Source of the DNA: Nitratiruptor sp.
GTDB lineage: Bacteria > Campylobacterota > Campylobacteria > Campylobacterales > Nitratiruptoraceae
Reading direction: 5' to 3'
DNA length: 36,128 bases
NCBI GenBank assembly: GCA_015494535.1
Contig: WGBC01000050.1
Location: forward strand, 1-36,128
Positions 1-7,816 of the stretch are shown piece by piece (position 1 is the stretch's first letter; every line of letters begins with the position of its first letter). Under the pieces are notes generated by a model that saw only the letters and a program-made list of their open reading frames with translations, made no database searches and had not been told where the DNA came from. Both the position numbers and the translations under genes were made by a program.

Positions 1-539
1 GGGATACGCTCAATTATGGCATCTAATAGTTCCTTTATTCCCTGCCCCGTCTTGGCACTCACTTCAATAGCGTCAGTGCAATCGAGCCCTATAGTATTTT
101 CAATATCCTCTTTTACCCTATCTGGATCGGCTGCAGGCAGATCGATTTTGTTAATGACGGGAATGAGTTCTAAGTCGTTTTCCAAAGCGATATAGACGTT
201 GGCGATGGTCTGTGCTTCCACTCCCTGGCTTGCATCCACCACCAAAAGCGCCCCCTCGCTTGATGCCAAGCTTCTGCTCACCTCATAGCTAAAATCCACG
301 TGTCCGGGCGTGTCTATGAGATTGAGGATATACTCTTTGCCATCTTTGGTGTATTTGAGTCGCACGCTTTGGGCTTTGATGGTGATGCCTCGTTCTTTTT
401 CTATATCCATCGTATCCATCACCTGATCGCTCATTTTGCGATCTTCAATCGCCCCACACTCCTGGATGAGCCTATCGGCTAGCGTGCTTTTACCATGATC
501 GATATGGGCAATAATCGAGAAGTTTCTAATGTTTTCCAT
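1..539 (-). CDS. lepA: Elongation factor 4 (LepA), N-terminal part
   Basis: LepA/EF4 is a ribosome-binding translational GTPase that acts on elongating ribosomes. About 180 residues are visible and the gene runs off the left edge, so the 3' part is missing. The protein starts [20 protein letters not shown], which includes the P-loop (HIDHGKST). It continues with the switch-I threonine region (ERGITIKAQ), the G3 motif DTPGHVDF and the G4 motif NKIDLP. The wording of these motifs is LepA-like rather than EF-G or TypA-like. The ATG at 539 has an AAGGAA ribosome site 4-5 bases upstream that overlaps the stop of prs, so lepA is probably co-transcribed and coupled with prs. Confidence 0.95.
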   Translation of the reverse strand, partial: MENIRNFSIIAHIDHGKSTLADRLIQECGAIEDRKMSDQVMDTMDIEKERGITIKAQSVRLKYTKDGKEYILNLIDTPGHVDFSYEVSRSLASSEGALLVVDASQGVEAQTIANVYIALENDLELIPVINKIDLPAADPDRVKEDIENTIGLDCTDAIEVSAKTGQGIKELLDAIIERI

Positions 540-547
540 AATTTCCT

Positions 548-1477
548 TTACTGAAAGAGGCTATTGACACTCTCATTGTAATAGACTCTTCTAATCACCT
601 CTCCAAAGAGATTGGCTACCGAGAGGACTTTGATTTTCTTGGACTCTCTTTTGAGAGGCAGCGTATTTGTCACCACCAATTCATCAAGTTCCCCCTCTTC
701 TATGCGATCATACGCAGGGCCGCTGAGTACCGGATGCGTACAGCACGCCATCACGGAATTTGCGCCTTTTGCTTTAAGCGCTGCCGCGGCTTTGACGATA
801 GTGCCAGCGGTATCAATCATATCGTCGACAATAATAATATCTTTGCCTTCAACATCACCAATGATATTCATCACCTCAGATTCATTAGCCCGCTCTCTTC
901 TTTTATCCACAATCACCATATCATAGCCAAGCTTCTGGGCGAAGTATCTAGCCCTCGCCACCCCTCCGATATCCGGGCTTGCAACTACTGGATTGGCGAG
1001 GTTCTTGCTTTTTACATACTCTTTGAAAATGATGGATCCATAGAGGTTGTCCACCGGGATATCGAAAAATCCCTGGATCTGCCCTGCATGCAAATCCATG
1101 GTAATGACGCGCGTGATGCCTGCTTTTTCCATCATATTGGCTACGAGCTTTGCCGTAATTGGCACCCTTGGAGCGGCTTTCCTATCTTGTCTAGCATATC
1201 CAAAGTATGGCACCACCGCAGTGATAGAGGCTGCAGAAGATCGCCTAAGGGCGTCCGTCATAATGAGCAACTCCATGAGATTCGCATTTGCTGGTGCTCC
1301 CGTAGGCTGCACGATGAAAACATCGCGTCCTCGTACGGATTCTTTGATCTGTACGTTGATCTCGCCATCGCTAAAGCGACTCACCGTTGCTTGTGAAAGA
1401 GGAACGCCAAGATATTGCACCATCTCGGCTGCAAAATCTGGATGCGCCGTACCGCTAAAAACTTTATAACCACGCAT
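548..1477 (-). CDS. prs: Ribose-phosphate pyrophosphokinase
   Basis: PRPP synthetase makes phosphoribosyl pyrophosphate from ribose 5-phosphate and ATP for nucleotide, NAD, histidine and tryptophan synthesis. The protein is 309 residues, normal for class I enzymes. Visible signatures are the SRFSDGE region near residue 35, [11 protein letters not shown], the ATP-loop region YARQDRK near residue 97, and the PRPP-binding loop [14 protein letters not shown] near residues 208-221. The ATG has an AGGAG site just upstream. It lies 31 bases after mnmA and 8 bases before lepA. A good sigma-70 promoter in the mnmA-prs gap suggests that prs-lepA can also be transcribed on its own. Confidence 0.97.
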   Translation of the reverse strand: MRGYKVFSGTAHPDFAAEMVQYLGVPLSQATVSRFSDGEINVQIKESVRGRDVFIVQPTGAPANANLMELLIMTDALRRSSAASITAVVPYFGYARQDRKAAPRVPITAKLVANMMEKAGITRVITMDLHAGQIQGFFDIPVDNLYGSIIFKEYVKSKNLANPVVASPDIGGVARARYFAQKLGYDMVIVDKRRERANESEVMNIIGDVEGKDIIIVDDMIDTAGTIVKAAAALKAKGANSVMACCTHPVLSGPAYDRIEEGELDELVVTNTLPLKRESKKIKVLSVANLFGEVIRRVYYNESVNSLFQ

Positions 1478-1502
1478 TATGACTCCTATAAAGATTTATG
1501 CA

Positions 1503-1532
1503 ATTATACTAAACAATCCACCCACCGCCCAA
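1503..1532 (-). promoter_or_regulatory. Probable internal sigma-70 promoter for prs-lepA
   Basis: On the minus strand a perfect TATAAT (1508 to 1503) is preceded at 18 bases by TTGGGC (1532 to 1527), a usable -35 box that lies inside the end of mnmA. Transcription would begin near 1496, giving a leader of about 18 bases that carries the AGGAG site of prs. This is read from sequence only. Confidence 0.55.
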
Positions 1533-2525
1533 TACCTTCTCCTCATCGTACAAAACGCCGGCTTGTCCCTTGGCAAGTCCAAAAACAGGCTCTTTGAGCT
1601 CCACTATCGCCACGCTGGCGTCAATCTTGACGCTACATGGCACTTTGTGGGTTCTGTAGCGCACTTTGATATAAGCATCGAAGGATTTCTCCTCCATAAA
1701 CATATTGAGCCCTCGCAAAATCACTCTTTGCTTGGCAAGCTGGGCTTTGTTGCCAACGACGATGATGTTTTTTTGCGGGATGATATCGAGCACGTAGTGG
1801 GGCTCTCTCGCGCCATGTACGCGAAAGCCTTTGCGCTTGCCGATAGTGTAGTGCATATACCCTTTGTGCTCACCTATGACTTTGCCTTTGCTATTGACGA
1901 CAACACCGGGTTTGTCCACTTCGGTATGCTCTTTGAGCACATCAATGTAGCTGCGATCCACAAAACAGATCTCGCTGCTCTCTTTTTGCTCGGCAATGGA
2001 ACGCAGCAGAGGGATTTTAAGAGCCTCTCTTTTCACGTCCTCTTTGAGCATATCCCCTAGCGGGAAAATGATGCGAGGCAGAAACTCTTTTTTGAGATTG
2101 AAAAGAAAGTAGCTTTGATCTTTGCTTTTGTCTTTTGCTTCATAGATGAATTTGCCATCCGTTTTGGCGTAGTGTCCGGTAGCCACTTTTTCAATGCCAA
2201 GCTTGTCGGCAAAAGCGATAAGCTCGGTAAACTTCATTACCCGATTGCATAGTGCGCATGGATTGGGCGTGAGTCCCGCTATATAGGCATCCACGAAAGG
2301 CTGATAGACGCGATCTCTAAATTCTTGCATCCTGTCTTCTATGTGATACTCGATATCCAAAAGCTTGGCTACTTTTTTGATGTTTTCGATATTTTTTCGA
2401 TGATACTCCTCATTTGGATGGAACTTGAAGTATACGCCTATAACTTCGTATCCCTCTTTTTGTAGTAGCGTAGCCGTGTAGGAGCTATCCACGCCCCCAC
2501 TCATTGCAAGTACGACTTTTTTCAC
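1509..2525 (-). CDS. mnmA: tRNA-specific 2-thiouridylase MnmA
   Basis: MnmA adenylates and thiolates uridine-34 of tRNA for Glu, Gln and Lys. The 338-residue protein shows the PP-loop SGGVDSS (residues 9-15), the catalytic Cys90 in the NPCALCNR motif and the second active-site Cys187 in SSEICFVD. These make a functional persulfide-relay enzyme likely. The C-terminal beta-barrel region is present and the length is close to normal (about 340-370). The start is GTG at 2525, preceded by a strong GAGGAGAAAGG ribosome site that begins at the flhG stop. The spacing to flhG is 9 bases, so it belongs to the same transcript. Confidence 0.96.
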   Translation of the reverse strand: MKKVVLAMSGGVDSSYTATLLQKEGYEVIGVYFKFHPNEEYHRKNIENIKKVAKLLDIEYHIEDRMQEFRDRVYQPFVDAYIAGLTPNPCALCNRVMKFTELIAFADKLGIEKVATGHYAKTDGKFIYEAKDKSKDQSYFLFNLKKEFLPRIIFPLGDMLKEDVKREALKIPLLRSIAEQKESSEICFVDRSYIDVLKEHTEVDKPGVVVNSKGKVIGEHKGYMHYTIGKRKGFRVHGAREPHYVLDIIPQKNIIVVGNKAQLAKQRVILRGLNMFMEEKSFDAYIKVRYRTHKVPCSVKIDASVAIVELKEPVFGLAKGQAGVLYDEEKVLGGGWIV

Positions 2526-2534
2526 CCTTTCTCC

Positions 2535-3341
2535 TCAGATTTGTTGCAGCAGCCTTTTGAAAAAGATTGCTATATTTGGTGTCTCTTTGATATGTTCACC
2601 ATCTTTTGTCAAAGAGTTGGTAAGTTTTTTGACAATATCCGCCATTTCGATAGCCGCCACGCAAGAAGCGTTGGTTTTCACGAGTAGCTCTCTTTTTTTA
2701 TTGCACTGCTCGATGAGCAAGCTTTTTTCGATGAATCCAAGAAACTCTACATGAAAATCTGGATTGATATGTTTTTTTGCTACAGATTCGAGCTTTTTGT
2801 AGATCTCTGTCGCCTCTTTTTGCGAATCGGCTCTATTGACTATCAAAAAAACCTCATCATGAACTCTCGCACAATATTTTATCATAGAATAGGCATCCAT
2901 GATAGCGGCAGGATCAGGTATGGTGACAATGATCGTATCCGTGGCCGCTTTAATGAAACTTCGCACATTCTCGCCAATGCCGGCTCCCGTATCGATTATC
3001 AAAAAATCAAGCTCTCCTATGCCTCTGAGTCCATCGTAAAATTTCTCCAGTATATCGCTATTTTGATAGCGCATAATCTCTTCGCCACTCTCGCCAGGTA
3101 TGAGCAGGAAGTTGTTGTTTATCTTGACGACAATATCTTCCATGCTCGCTTTTTCTTGCAGTAAATCCAAAATGGTATATTTTGGCTTGACTCCAAGGAT
3201 GATATCCTGATTGGCTAGCCCAATATCGGCATCGAAAAGCGCTACTTTGTACCCATAAATCGACAATAAATAGGCTATATTCGCGGCGATGGTACTTTTT
3301 CCAACACCTCCTTTGCCGCTAGCGATGGTAATGAACCTCAT
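2535..3341 (-). CDS. flhG: FlhG/MinD-type ATPase without N-terminal helix
   Basis: FlhG (YlxH/FleN) is a MinD-family ATPase that controls flagellar number and, in Campylobacter, also cell division site placement. The 268-residue protein begins directly with the deviant Walker A motif SGKGGVGKST (residues 8-17). It has the FlhG-like DADIGLANQD and PGESGEEI segments, Walker B IIDTGAG and the conserved DPAAIMDAY. Its end (NIAIFFKRLLQQI) could form an amphipathic membrane-targeting helix. The usual N-terminal DQAxxLR helix is absent. The ATG overlaps the folK stop by 4 bases, and an in-frame TGA lies 15 sense codons upstream with no start codon between, so no longer protein is possible. flhF, the usual neighbour, is not adjacent. 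A more general MinD-like role cannot be excluded. Confidence 0.85.
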   Translation of the reverse strand: MRFITIASGKGGVGKSTIAANIAYLLSIYGYKVALFDADIGLANQDIILGVKPKYTILDLLQEKASMEDIVVKINNNFLLIPGESGEEIMRYQNSDILEKFYDGLRGIGELDFLIIDTGAGIGENVRSFIKAATDTIIVTIPDPAAIMDAYSMIKYCARVHDEVFLIVNRADSQKEATEIYKKLESVAKKHINPDFHVEFLGFIEKSLLIEQCNKKRELLVKTNASCVAAIEMADIVKKLTNSLTKDGEHIKETPNIAIFFKRLLQQI

Positions 3342-3823
3342 CCTCTCTCCAGCAAAAATCTCAAAGGAATTATAACCGAATCTCTCTCACTCCAGTGTGG
3401 ATGAGGGAGTTTAAGATGCTCTTTGTCTATTTTTTTGTCATTATAAAATATTATATCAAGATCCAGCGTGCGAGGAGCGTTTTTAAAGACTCTTACCCGC
3501 TTGAAGCGCTTCTCCATATAAAGAAGAAAATTGAGAAGCTCAAAAGGCGAGAGCGTGGTATCGAGTAAAAAAAGTGTATTGTAAAAATCGGGCTGTTCCA
3601 GATAGCCAAAGGGAGGATTTTTGAGAATCGGAGAAGTTTTGATAAGGCGCACTCTCGGATGAGAGGCTAACAAAAGGGCTAATTTTTTAAAGCGCCTCAT
3701 GCAGTTGCCAAGATTGCCACCCACGCCAATGATTGCTAGGTTGTTTCGAACATCTTTTGCAAACGTTTTCCCAAAAGTTGGCGAAAAATAGAGCGTCAAA
3801 TTGTCTGCTAACTTTTTTCTCAA
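3338..3823 (-). CDS. folK: HPPK, folate biosynthesis
   Basis: 2-Amino-4-hydroxy-6-hydroxymethyldihydropteridine pyrophosphokinase transfers pyrophosphate from ATP to the pterin in folate synthesis. The 161 residues include the start signature GVGGNLGN, the pterin-site segment FGYLEQPDFYNTL, and the signature RTLDLDIIFYND with the two metal-binding aspartates, followed by LPHPHWSERD. About 30 residues precede the core, as in other Campylobacterota. The start is TTG directly after the TAG stop of the M24 peptidase, with GAGG 8 bases upstream. There is no better start before the core, so it is probably translated by coupling. Confidence 0.93.
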   Translation of the reverse strand: MRKKLADNLTLYFSPTFGKTFAKDVRNNLAIIGVGGNLGNCMRRFKKLALLLASHPRVRLIKTSPILKNPPFGYLEQPDFYNTLFLLDTTLSPFELLNFLLYMEKRFKRVRVFKNAPRTLDLDIIFYNDKKIDKEHLKLPHPHWSERDSVIIPLRFLLERG

Positions 3824-4837
3824 CTATAATACCTCTGCACCGCTATCTCTAAGCACCACCATATCCTCGATGCGTATGCCAAACTCCCCAGGAACGTAGA
3901 TGCCAGGCTCAATGGTAAATACCATTCCCTCTTTCAAAATCTGCTCATTTCTTGCGTTGATAAATGGCATCTCATGGATATCCAATCCCACGCCATGCCC
4001 CAAAGAGTGCACAAATGCCCCTTTGAATTCGCTATTGTCAATAATATCTCTAGCTATTTTGTCAAGGTCTTTTGCTTTCATGCCGGGCTTTGCTCTTCTT
4101 ATGGCCTCCTCCTGGGCTTTGCGCACCACATCGTAGGCTTTTTGAATTTTTGGATCGCTAAATTTTTGATCTTTCGAAAAGTTGATACGATCGCCATACT
4201 GACTCGTCCTCGTCCTATCGGAGCAGTAACGCTTGTACTTTATCCCGGCATCGAAAAGAACTAAATCTCCCTCTTTTAGTATTTTATCCGTGGGATGGGC
4301 ATGGGGCTTGGCCGCGTTTTCATTGATGGCAAAGATTGGCTCGAAACTGAGATCATATTCCCCAAACCTACTCAAAATCGCTTTGGCTTCAAACTGCAAT
4401 CTCTTCTCACTCTTGCCCTTGGCTTTTGTCAAAAAGGCAGCAAACTCATCAAACGCCTCTTTATTGAGTCTTGCAGAAATTTTAAGCAGCTCAATCTCCT
4501 CTTCATTTTTTATTTGACGCTTTTGCCAAGAGAGATTGGCTTTTTTGGTAAGAGTGAGAGGAAGCTTTTGCAAGGCCTCTAGTTCAGTGCAGCCAAGATC
4601 TTTTGGATCATAAAAGAGTTTTTTGATTTTGAGTCTTCTAAGAAGCTTGCTTGCCGCACCGAGAAGATCTCTTGCCTCGATAACCTCGGCATTTTTAATC
4701 TCCTCTTTAGCCGCGGTTGTGTATCTTGCATCTGTGATGAAATATTTTTCGCTTCCAGCCACTACGAGGAGTTCATTGTCGCAACTAAAGCCAACCTCAT
4801 AGTAGACTGCATTCTCATCTTTGAGAATATAGTTCAA
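3824..4837 (-). CDS. M24 family Xaa-Pro aminopeptidase
   Basis: A creatinase-fold metallopeptidase, probably removing N-terminal residues before proline (PepP/PepQ-like). It has 337 residues: a creatinase N-domain (about 1-110) and a pita-bread catalytic domain. The two-metal ligands are all recognisable: Asp in LFDAGI, Asp in CSDRTRT, His in HSLGHGVGLDIHE, Glu in TIEPGIYVPG and Glu in RIEDMV. The start is TTG with TAAGG about 7 bases upstream, just after the aroQ stop. It sits between aroQ and folK with almost no gap, so it is part of the same operon. The exact substrate preference cannot be read. Confidence 0.92.
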   Translation of the reverse strand: MNYILKDENAVYYEVGFSCDNELLVVAGSEKYFITDARYTTAAKEEIKNAEVIEARDLLGAASKLLRRLKIKKLFYDPKDLGCTELEALQKLPLTLTKKANLSWQKRQIKNEEEIELLKISARLNKEAFDEFAAFLTKAKGKSEKRLQFEAKAILSRFGEYDLSFEPIFAINENAAKPHAHPTDKILKEGDLVLFDAGIKYKRYCSDRTRTSQYGDRINFSKDQKFSDPKIQKAYDVVRKAQEEAIRRAKPGMKAKDLDKIARDIIDNSEFKGAFVHSLGHGVGLDIHEMPFINARNEQILKEGMVFTIEPGIYVPGEFGIRIEDMVVLRDSGAEVL

Positions 4838-4845
4838 AGCCGACC

Positions 4846-5322
4846 TTATGCTTGCTGTTGCTGCTGTTGCTGTGCTTTGATTGCTTTGATCTCTTGGAAG
4901 ATCTGATTCATCGCAACCATCGCCAAGTGGTAGCTAAACGGACCAAAGCCAGTGATCACACCAGCACATACGGGAGCAATCATACTCTTTTGGCGAAACT
5001 CCTCACGTCTATAAACATTGCTTAGATGCACCTCGATTGTTGGTAGTTGCACCGCTGCAATAGCATCGCGAATAGCGATGGATGTATGTGTATAGGCTCC
5101 TGCATTGATGATGATACCATCAGCTTCACCGAGGCACTCTTGAATCTTATCAACTAGCTCACCCTCTAGATTGCTTTGGAAAAACTCTATCTCCATCCCA
5201 TTGGCGTCCGCGAACGCTTTCATCTGCGTATGGATCTCTTCGAGCTTCATCGCTCCATATATTTGCTGCTCACGAATCCCCAACATATTGAGATTTGGGC
5301 CTTGGATCACCATTACTTTCAT
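4846..5322 (-). CDS. aroQ: Type II 3-dehydroquinate dehydratase
   Basis: AroQ converts 3-dehydroquinate to 3-dehydroshikimate in the shikimate pathway. The 158-residue protein has the family signature [17 protein letters not shown] with catalytic Tyr22, NAGAYTHTS with His79, EVHLSN with His99, and the arginine-rich YRREEFR segment. All active-site residues expected for type II enzymes are present. An oddity is the C-terminal tail: after AIKA come seven consecutive glutamines and a final alanine, outside the fold. AAGGAA precedes the ATG. It heads the minus-strand operon that runs to lepA. Confidence 0.97.
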   Translation of the reverse strand: MKVMVIQGPNLNMLGIREQQIYGAMKLEEIHTQMKAFADANGMEIEFFQSNLEGELVDKIQECLGEADGIIINAGAYTHTSIAIRDAIAAVQLPTIEVHLSNVYRREEFRQKSMIAPVCAGVITGFGPFSYHLAMVAMNQIFQEIKAIKAQQQQQQQA

Positions 5323-5385
5323 CTAATTTCCTTTGTATAAAATTTTGGCTATGATTATAGCAACTTTTTGCTAAAGGAGATTTTA
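5323..5385. promoter_or_regulatory. Divergent promoter region aroQ / deaminase
   Basis: This 63-base gap separates two divergent genes. On the minus strand a perfect TATAAT (5359 to 5354) lies about 32 bases before the aroQ ATG, which fits a short leader with AAGGAA. On the plus strand TATGAT (near 5350-5355) or TATAAA (near 5336) could serve the deaminase. The two promoters would overlap face to face. The plus-strand ribosome site AAGGAGA (5374-5380) is strong. No -35 consensus is seen on either side, as is usual in Campylobacterota. Confidence 0.5.
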
Positions 5386-6597
5386 GTGACTATCGTGCAC
5401 GCCAAGCACATCCTCTCGCCAGATACGATCCTTAGCGATCAAGCGGTGGCTTTCGATGAAAAAATTGTAGCTATCGACTCCTTTGACAACCTGCTAGGAC
5501 GATACCCCGATGCCAAGGTTATTCGCTTTGAAGATGCTGTGATTTTGCCAACTTTCGCAAATCCCCACGTGCATCTGGAATTTAGCGCCAATACCGCGAC
5601 GCTTAGCTATGGCGATTTCATTCCTTGGCTCAATAGCGTCATCGCCCATAGAGAGGAGCTGCTGACAAAGTGCGACGAAGAGTGCATCCACAAGGCAATC
5701 CATGCTATCATCGAAAGCGGAACATCTGCAATCGGGCAGATTAGCAGCTATGGGGAAGAGATGGAAGCGTGTGCGAAAAGTCCCCTTTATATCCGCTTTT
5801 TCAATGAGGTCATCGGCTCCAATCCGGCTGTAGTGGACGCTATGTATGCTTCCTTTATGGAGCGCTTTGCAAGAAGCCAAAAACTGGCAAACGATCGCTT
5901 CAAGGCAGACGTTGCCATCCACTCGCCCTATTCTGTACACTACATCTTGGCCAAAAAAACTTTGGAGGTCGCCAAAAAAGAGGAGTGCTTAGTAAGCGTG
6001 CACTTTGCAGAAAGCAGAACCGAGAGGGAGTGGCTCGATAGTGGAACGGGAGAGTTTTTGGGATTTTTCAAAAAGTTTCTCAACCAAACGAAGCCAATCA
6101 ACGAACCTTTGCGTTTTTTGCAGCTTTTCGAAGAAACCAAAAACCTCTTTGTGCATATGGTCTGGGCAAAGGATGAAGAGTGGGAACTTATCAAAAGCTT
6201 TCAAAGCTCCATCATTCACTGCCCCATCTCCAACAGGCTCCTTGGCAACGGCGTTTTGGATCTGCAAAAAGCAAGACCCCTTCCCTACGCCCTAGCCACA
6301 GATGGGCTCAGCTCAAACTACTCGCTCAACATGTACGAAGAACTCAGAGCCGCTCTCTTTGTGCATCCACGCAATGAGGCCAAAGCGTTTGCCAAAGAGC
6401 TCGTTATCCACGCCACCAAAATAGCACACCAGATTTTAGGCTTTGATGCCGGAGAGATAGCCGTTGGCAAGCCTGCCTGCTTGCAAGTAGTGGATATCCC
6501 TAAAGATCTCAAAAAACTCGAAGAGATATATTTGCATCTGATCTTGCATACACAATCTCCACAAAAGGTGTTCATAGATGGAACAGAACAGAAGTAA
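5386..6597 (+). CDS. mqnX: Aminodeoxyfutalosine deaminase (amidohydrolase)
   Basis: A cytosolic metal-dependent hydrolase of the ATZ/TRZ amidohydrolase superfamily. In Nitratiruptor an enzyme of this kind (Nis0429) deaminates 6-aminodeoxyfutalosine in the futalosine route to menaquinone. The 403 residues carry the metal-site set of the family: HVH at 61-63, His179 (AIHSPYS), His206 (VSVHFAES) and Asp306 (ATDGLSSN). The GTG at 5386 is chosen because AAGGAGA lies 5 bases upstream; an upstream TTG at 5368 precedes that site and is unlikely. The gene overlaps sppA by 20 bases. Assignment of the substrate rests on recalled similarity; another amine substrate (for example a guanine or cytosine analogue) remains possible. 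Confidence 0.8.
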   Translation: MTIVHAKHILSPDTILSDQAVAFDEKIVAIDSFDNLLGRYPDAKVIRFEDAVILPTFANPHVHLEFSANTATLSYGDFIPWLNSVIAHREELLTKCDEECIHKAIHAIIESGTSAIGQISSYGEEMEACAKSPLYIRFFNEVIGSNPAVVDAMYASFMERFARSQKLANDRFKADVAIHSPYSVHYILAKKTLEVAKKEECLVSVHFAESRTEREWLDSGTGEFLGFFKKFLNQTKPINEPLRFLQLFEETKNLFVHMVWAKDEEWELIKSFQSSIIHCPISNRLLGNGVLDLQKARPLPYALATDGLSSNYSLNMYEELRAALFVHPRNEAKAFAKELVIHATKIAHQILGFDAGEIAVGKPACLQVVDIPKDLKKLEEIYLHLILHTQSPQKVFIDGTEQK

Positions 6598-7468
6598 CTT
6601 TAAAAATTTCCTCTCCCAACTCTTTTGGCCACTTACCGCCACCTTAGAGTACCTGCAAAAATACTACAAAGGGATTTTGATTCTTTTGGTGCTGCTTTTG
6701 CTCATAGGGCTTTCCCAAAAAGAGGCAATCGAGAAGCCAAACCTTATGCAAATCGATCTCAAAGGCGCAATACTTGATAGCAAAGATATTCTGGCAAAAA
6801 TCGAAGAGGCGCAAAAACCCAACATCAAAGGGGTGCTTTTCGTGATCAACTCGCCAGGCGGAGCGGTATCCCCATCCATTGAGATCTCTTACGCCATCAA
6901 GAGGCTTCGATCCAAAAAACCGGTAGTCGCCTACGCGGCTGGCACATTGGCAAGCGGCAGCTACTACGCAAGCATTTGGGCGAACAAAATCATAGCAAAT
7001 CCCGGCAGCACCGTAGGATCGATTGGCGTGATATTTGAAGGAGCAAATTTAGAAGCGCTTTTGCAAAAAATTGGCATCTCTCCTCAAGTTGTCAAAGCTG
7101 GTAAATACAAAGAGGTGGGCACGCCGTTTCGCAAATGGCATGAGTATGAAAAAGAGGAGCTACAAAAGCTCATAAACAACACCTACAAACAGTTTATCAC
7201 CGATGTGGCAAAAGCGAGAAAACTCGATCTCAAAAAAGAGAGCAAGTGGGGACAGGCACATATTTTTACGGCCAAAGAGGCGCAAAAAATTGGACTTATC
7301 GATAGCGTTGGCACGATGCATGAGGCCAAAGAGGCCATCCAAAAGCTTGCAAACGTCAAAAACCCGGTCTGGAACAAAGAGGATCCATTTGAGAAATTCT
7401 TGCGGCAAGTGAGCAAAGAGAGCGCAAATCTCTTGGTCTCACTTCTTTGGGGGCAAAAACTCTTCTAA
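6578..7468 (+). CDS. sppA: Signal peptide peptidase SppA, short type
   Basis: A membrane-anchored S49 serine protease that degrades cleaved signal peptides and other membrane-released peptides. The 296-residue protein has one membrane segment (about residues 31-46) and a single S49 domain, as in the short bacterial form rather than the 600-residue E. coli form. The motif INSPGG is at 90-95. The catalytic serine is probably Ser126 in GTLASGSYY, and the general base is probably Lys178 in AGKYKE, 52 residues later, the spacing of the B. subtilis enzyme. The ATG at 6578 lies inside the end of the deaminase gene, with AAAAGG 9 bases upstream, so translation is probably coupled. Its 3' end overlaps the convergent gene at 7439. 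Confidence 0.93.
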   Translation: MEQNRSNFKNFLSQLFWPLTATLEYLQKYYKGILILLVLLLLIGLSQKEAIEKPNLMQIDLKGAILDSKDILAKIEEAQKPNIKGVLFVINSPGGAVSPSIEISYAIKRLRSKKPVVAYAAGTLASGSYYASIWANKIIANPGSTVGSIGVIFEGANLEALLQKIGISPQVVKAGKYKEVGTPFRKWHEYEKEELQKLINNTYKQFITDVAKARKLDLKKESKWGQAHIFTAKEAQKIGLIDSVGTMHEAKEAIQKLANVKNPVWNKEDPFEKFLRQVSKESANLLVSLLWGQKLF

Positions 7469-7816
7469 AAAGGTAAACTGCCGATAAGGCAGAGGGAAAG
7501 CTACGAAGTAGGTGTAAGCCCTATGCCTTTTGCCCCTCTCATCCGCCACATCTATGTAGCCTCGCTTGTAGTAGCGAGGCACCTCCTCTAACCTATCAAT
7601 GCGTTTGAGCGTAACGAGATCCACTTCATAGAGCTCTCCCTTGACTATCTTGCCCTCACCTTTGCTATCCACCAAGTAGGGATAGATCTTTTTGGGAGCC
7701 ACGAGGGGATAGGCAAAAAGCGATCGTGCTTTGCCAAGATATTTGGCGTTTTGCAAGTAGAAGTGGTTGGGTAAACCTCGCTTCAACGTCCCATAGACAA
7801 AGAGTTTAAAGCGCAT
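7439..7816 (-). CDS. Gamma-glutamylcyclotransferase-like protein
   Basis: A 125-residue protein of the AIG2/GGCT-like fold. It starts with the hallmark FVYGTLKRG (residues 6-14), and has GELYEVD and a RIDRLEEVP segment that places a glutamate where the family has its catalytic or binding acidic residue. Members include gamma-glutamylamine cyclotransferases, but many have unknown substrates, so the activity cannot be stated. The ATG overlaps the xseA stop by 11 bases, making it the last gene of the long minus-strand run. Its stop lies inside sppA. Confidence 0.82.
   Translation of the reverse strand: MRFKLFVYGTLKRGLPNHFYLQNAKYLGKARSLFAYPLVAPKKIYPYLVDSKGEGKIVKGELYEVDLVTLKRIDRLEEVPRYYKRGYIDVADERGKRHRAYTYFVAFPLPYRQFTFLEEFLPPKK

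Noticed and set aside
734-1396. Long plus-strand open frame (about 220 codons) opposite prs
   Set aside because: It is the antisense shadow of a well-conserved gene, with no ribosome site and no recognisable protein motif.
2535-3341. Calling the ATPase MinD instead of FlhG
   Set aside because: The PGESGEEI and DPAAIMDAY segments and the folK neighbourhood fit FlhG better, and no minC or minE lies nearby; some doubt remains.
4849-4880. CTGTTG repeats that look like a microsatellite or start of a repeat array
   Set aside because: Too short and without spacers for a CRISPR array; explained by the polyglutamine codons at the end of aroQ and reported only as a tail.
5368-5385. Upstream TTG at 5368 as the start of the deaminase
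   Set aside because: It lies before the AAGGAGA ribosome site that serves GTG at 5386, so the extra six residues are unlikely to be translated.
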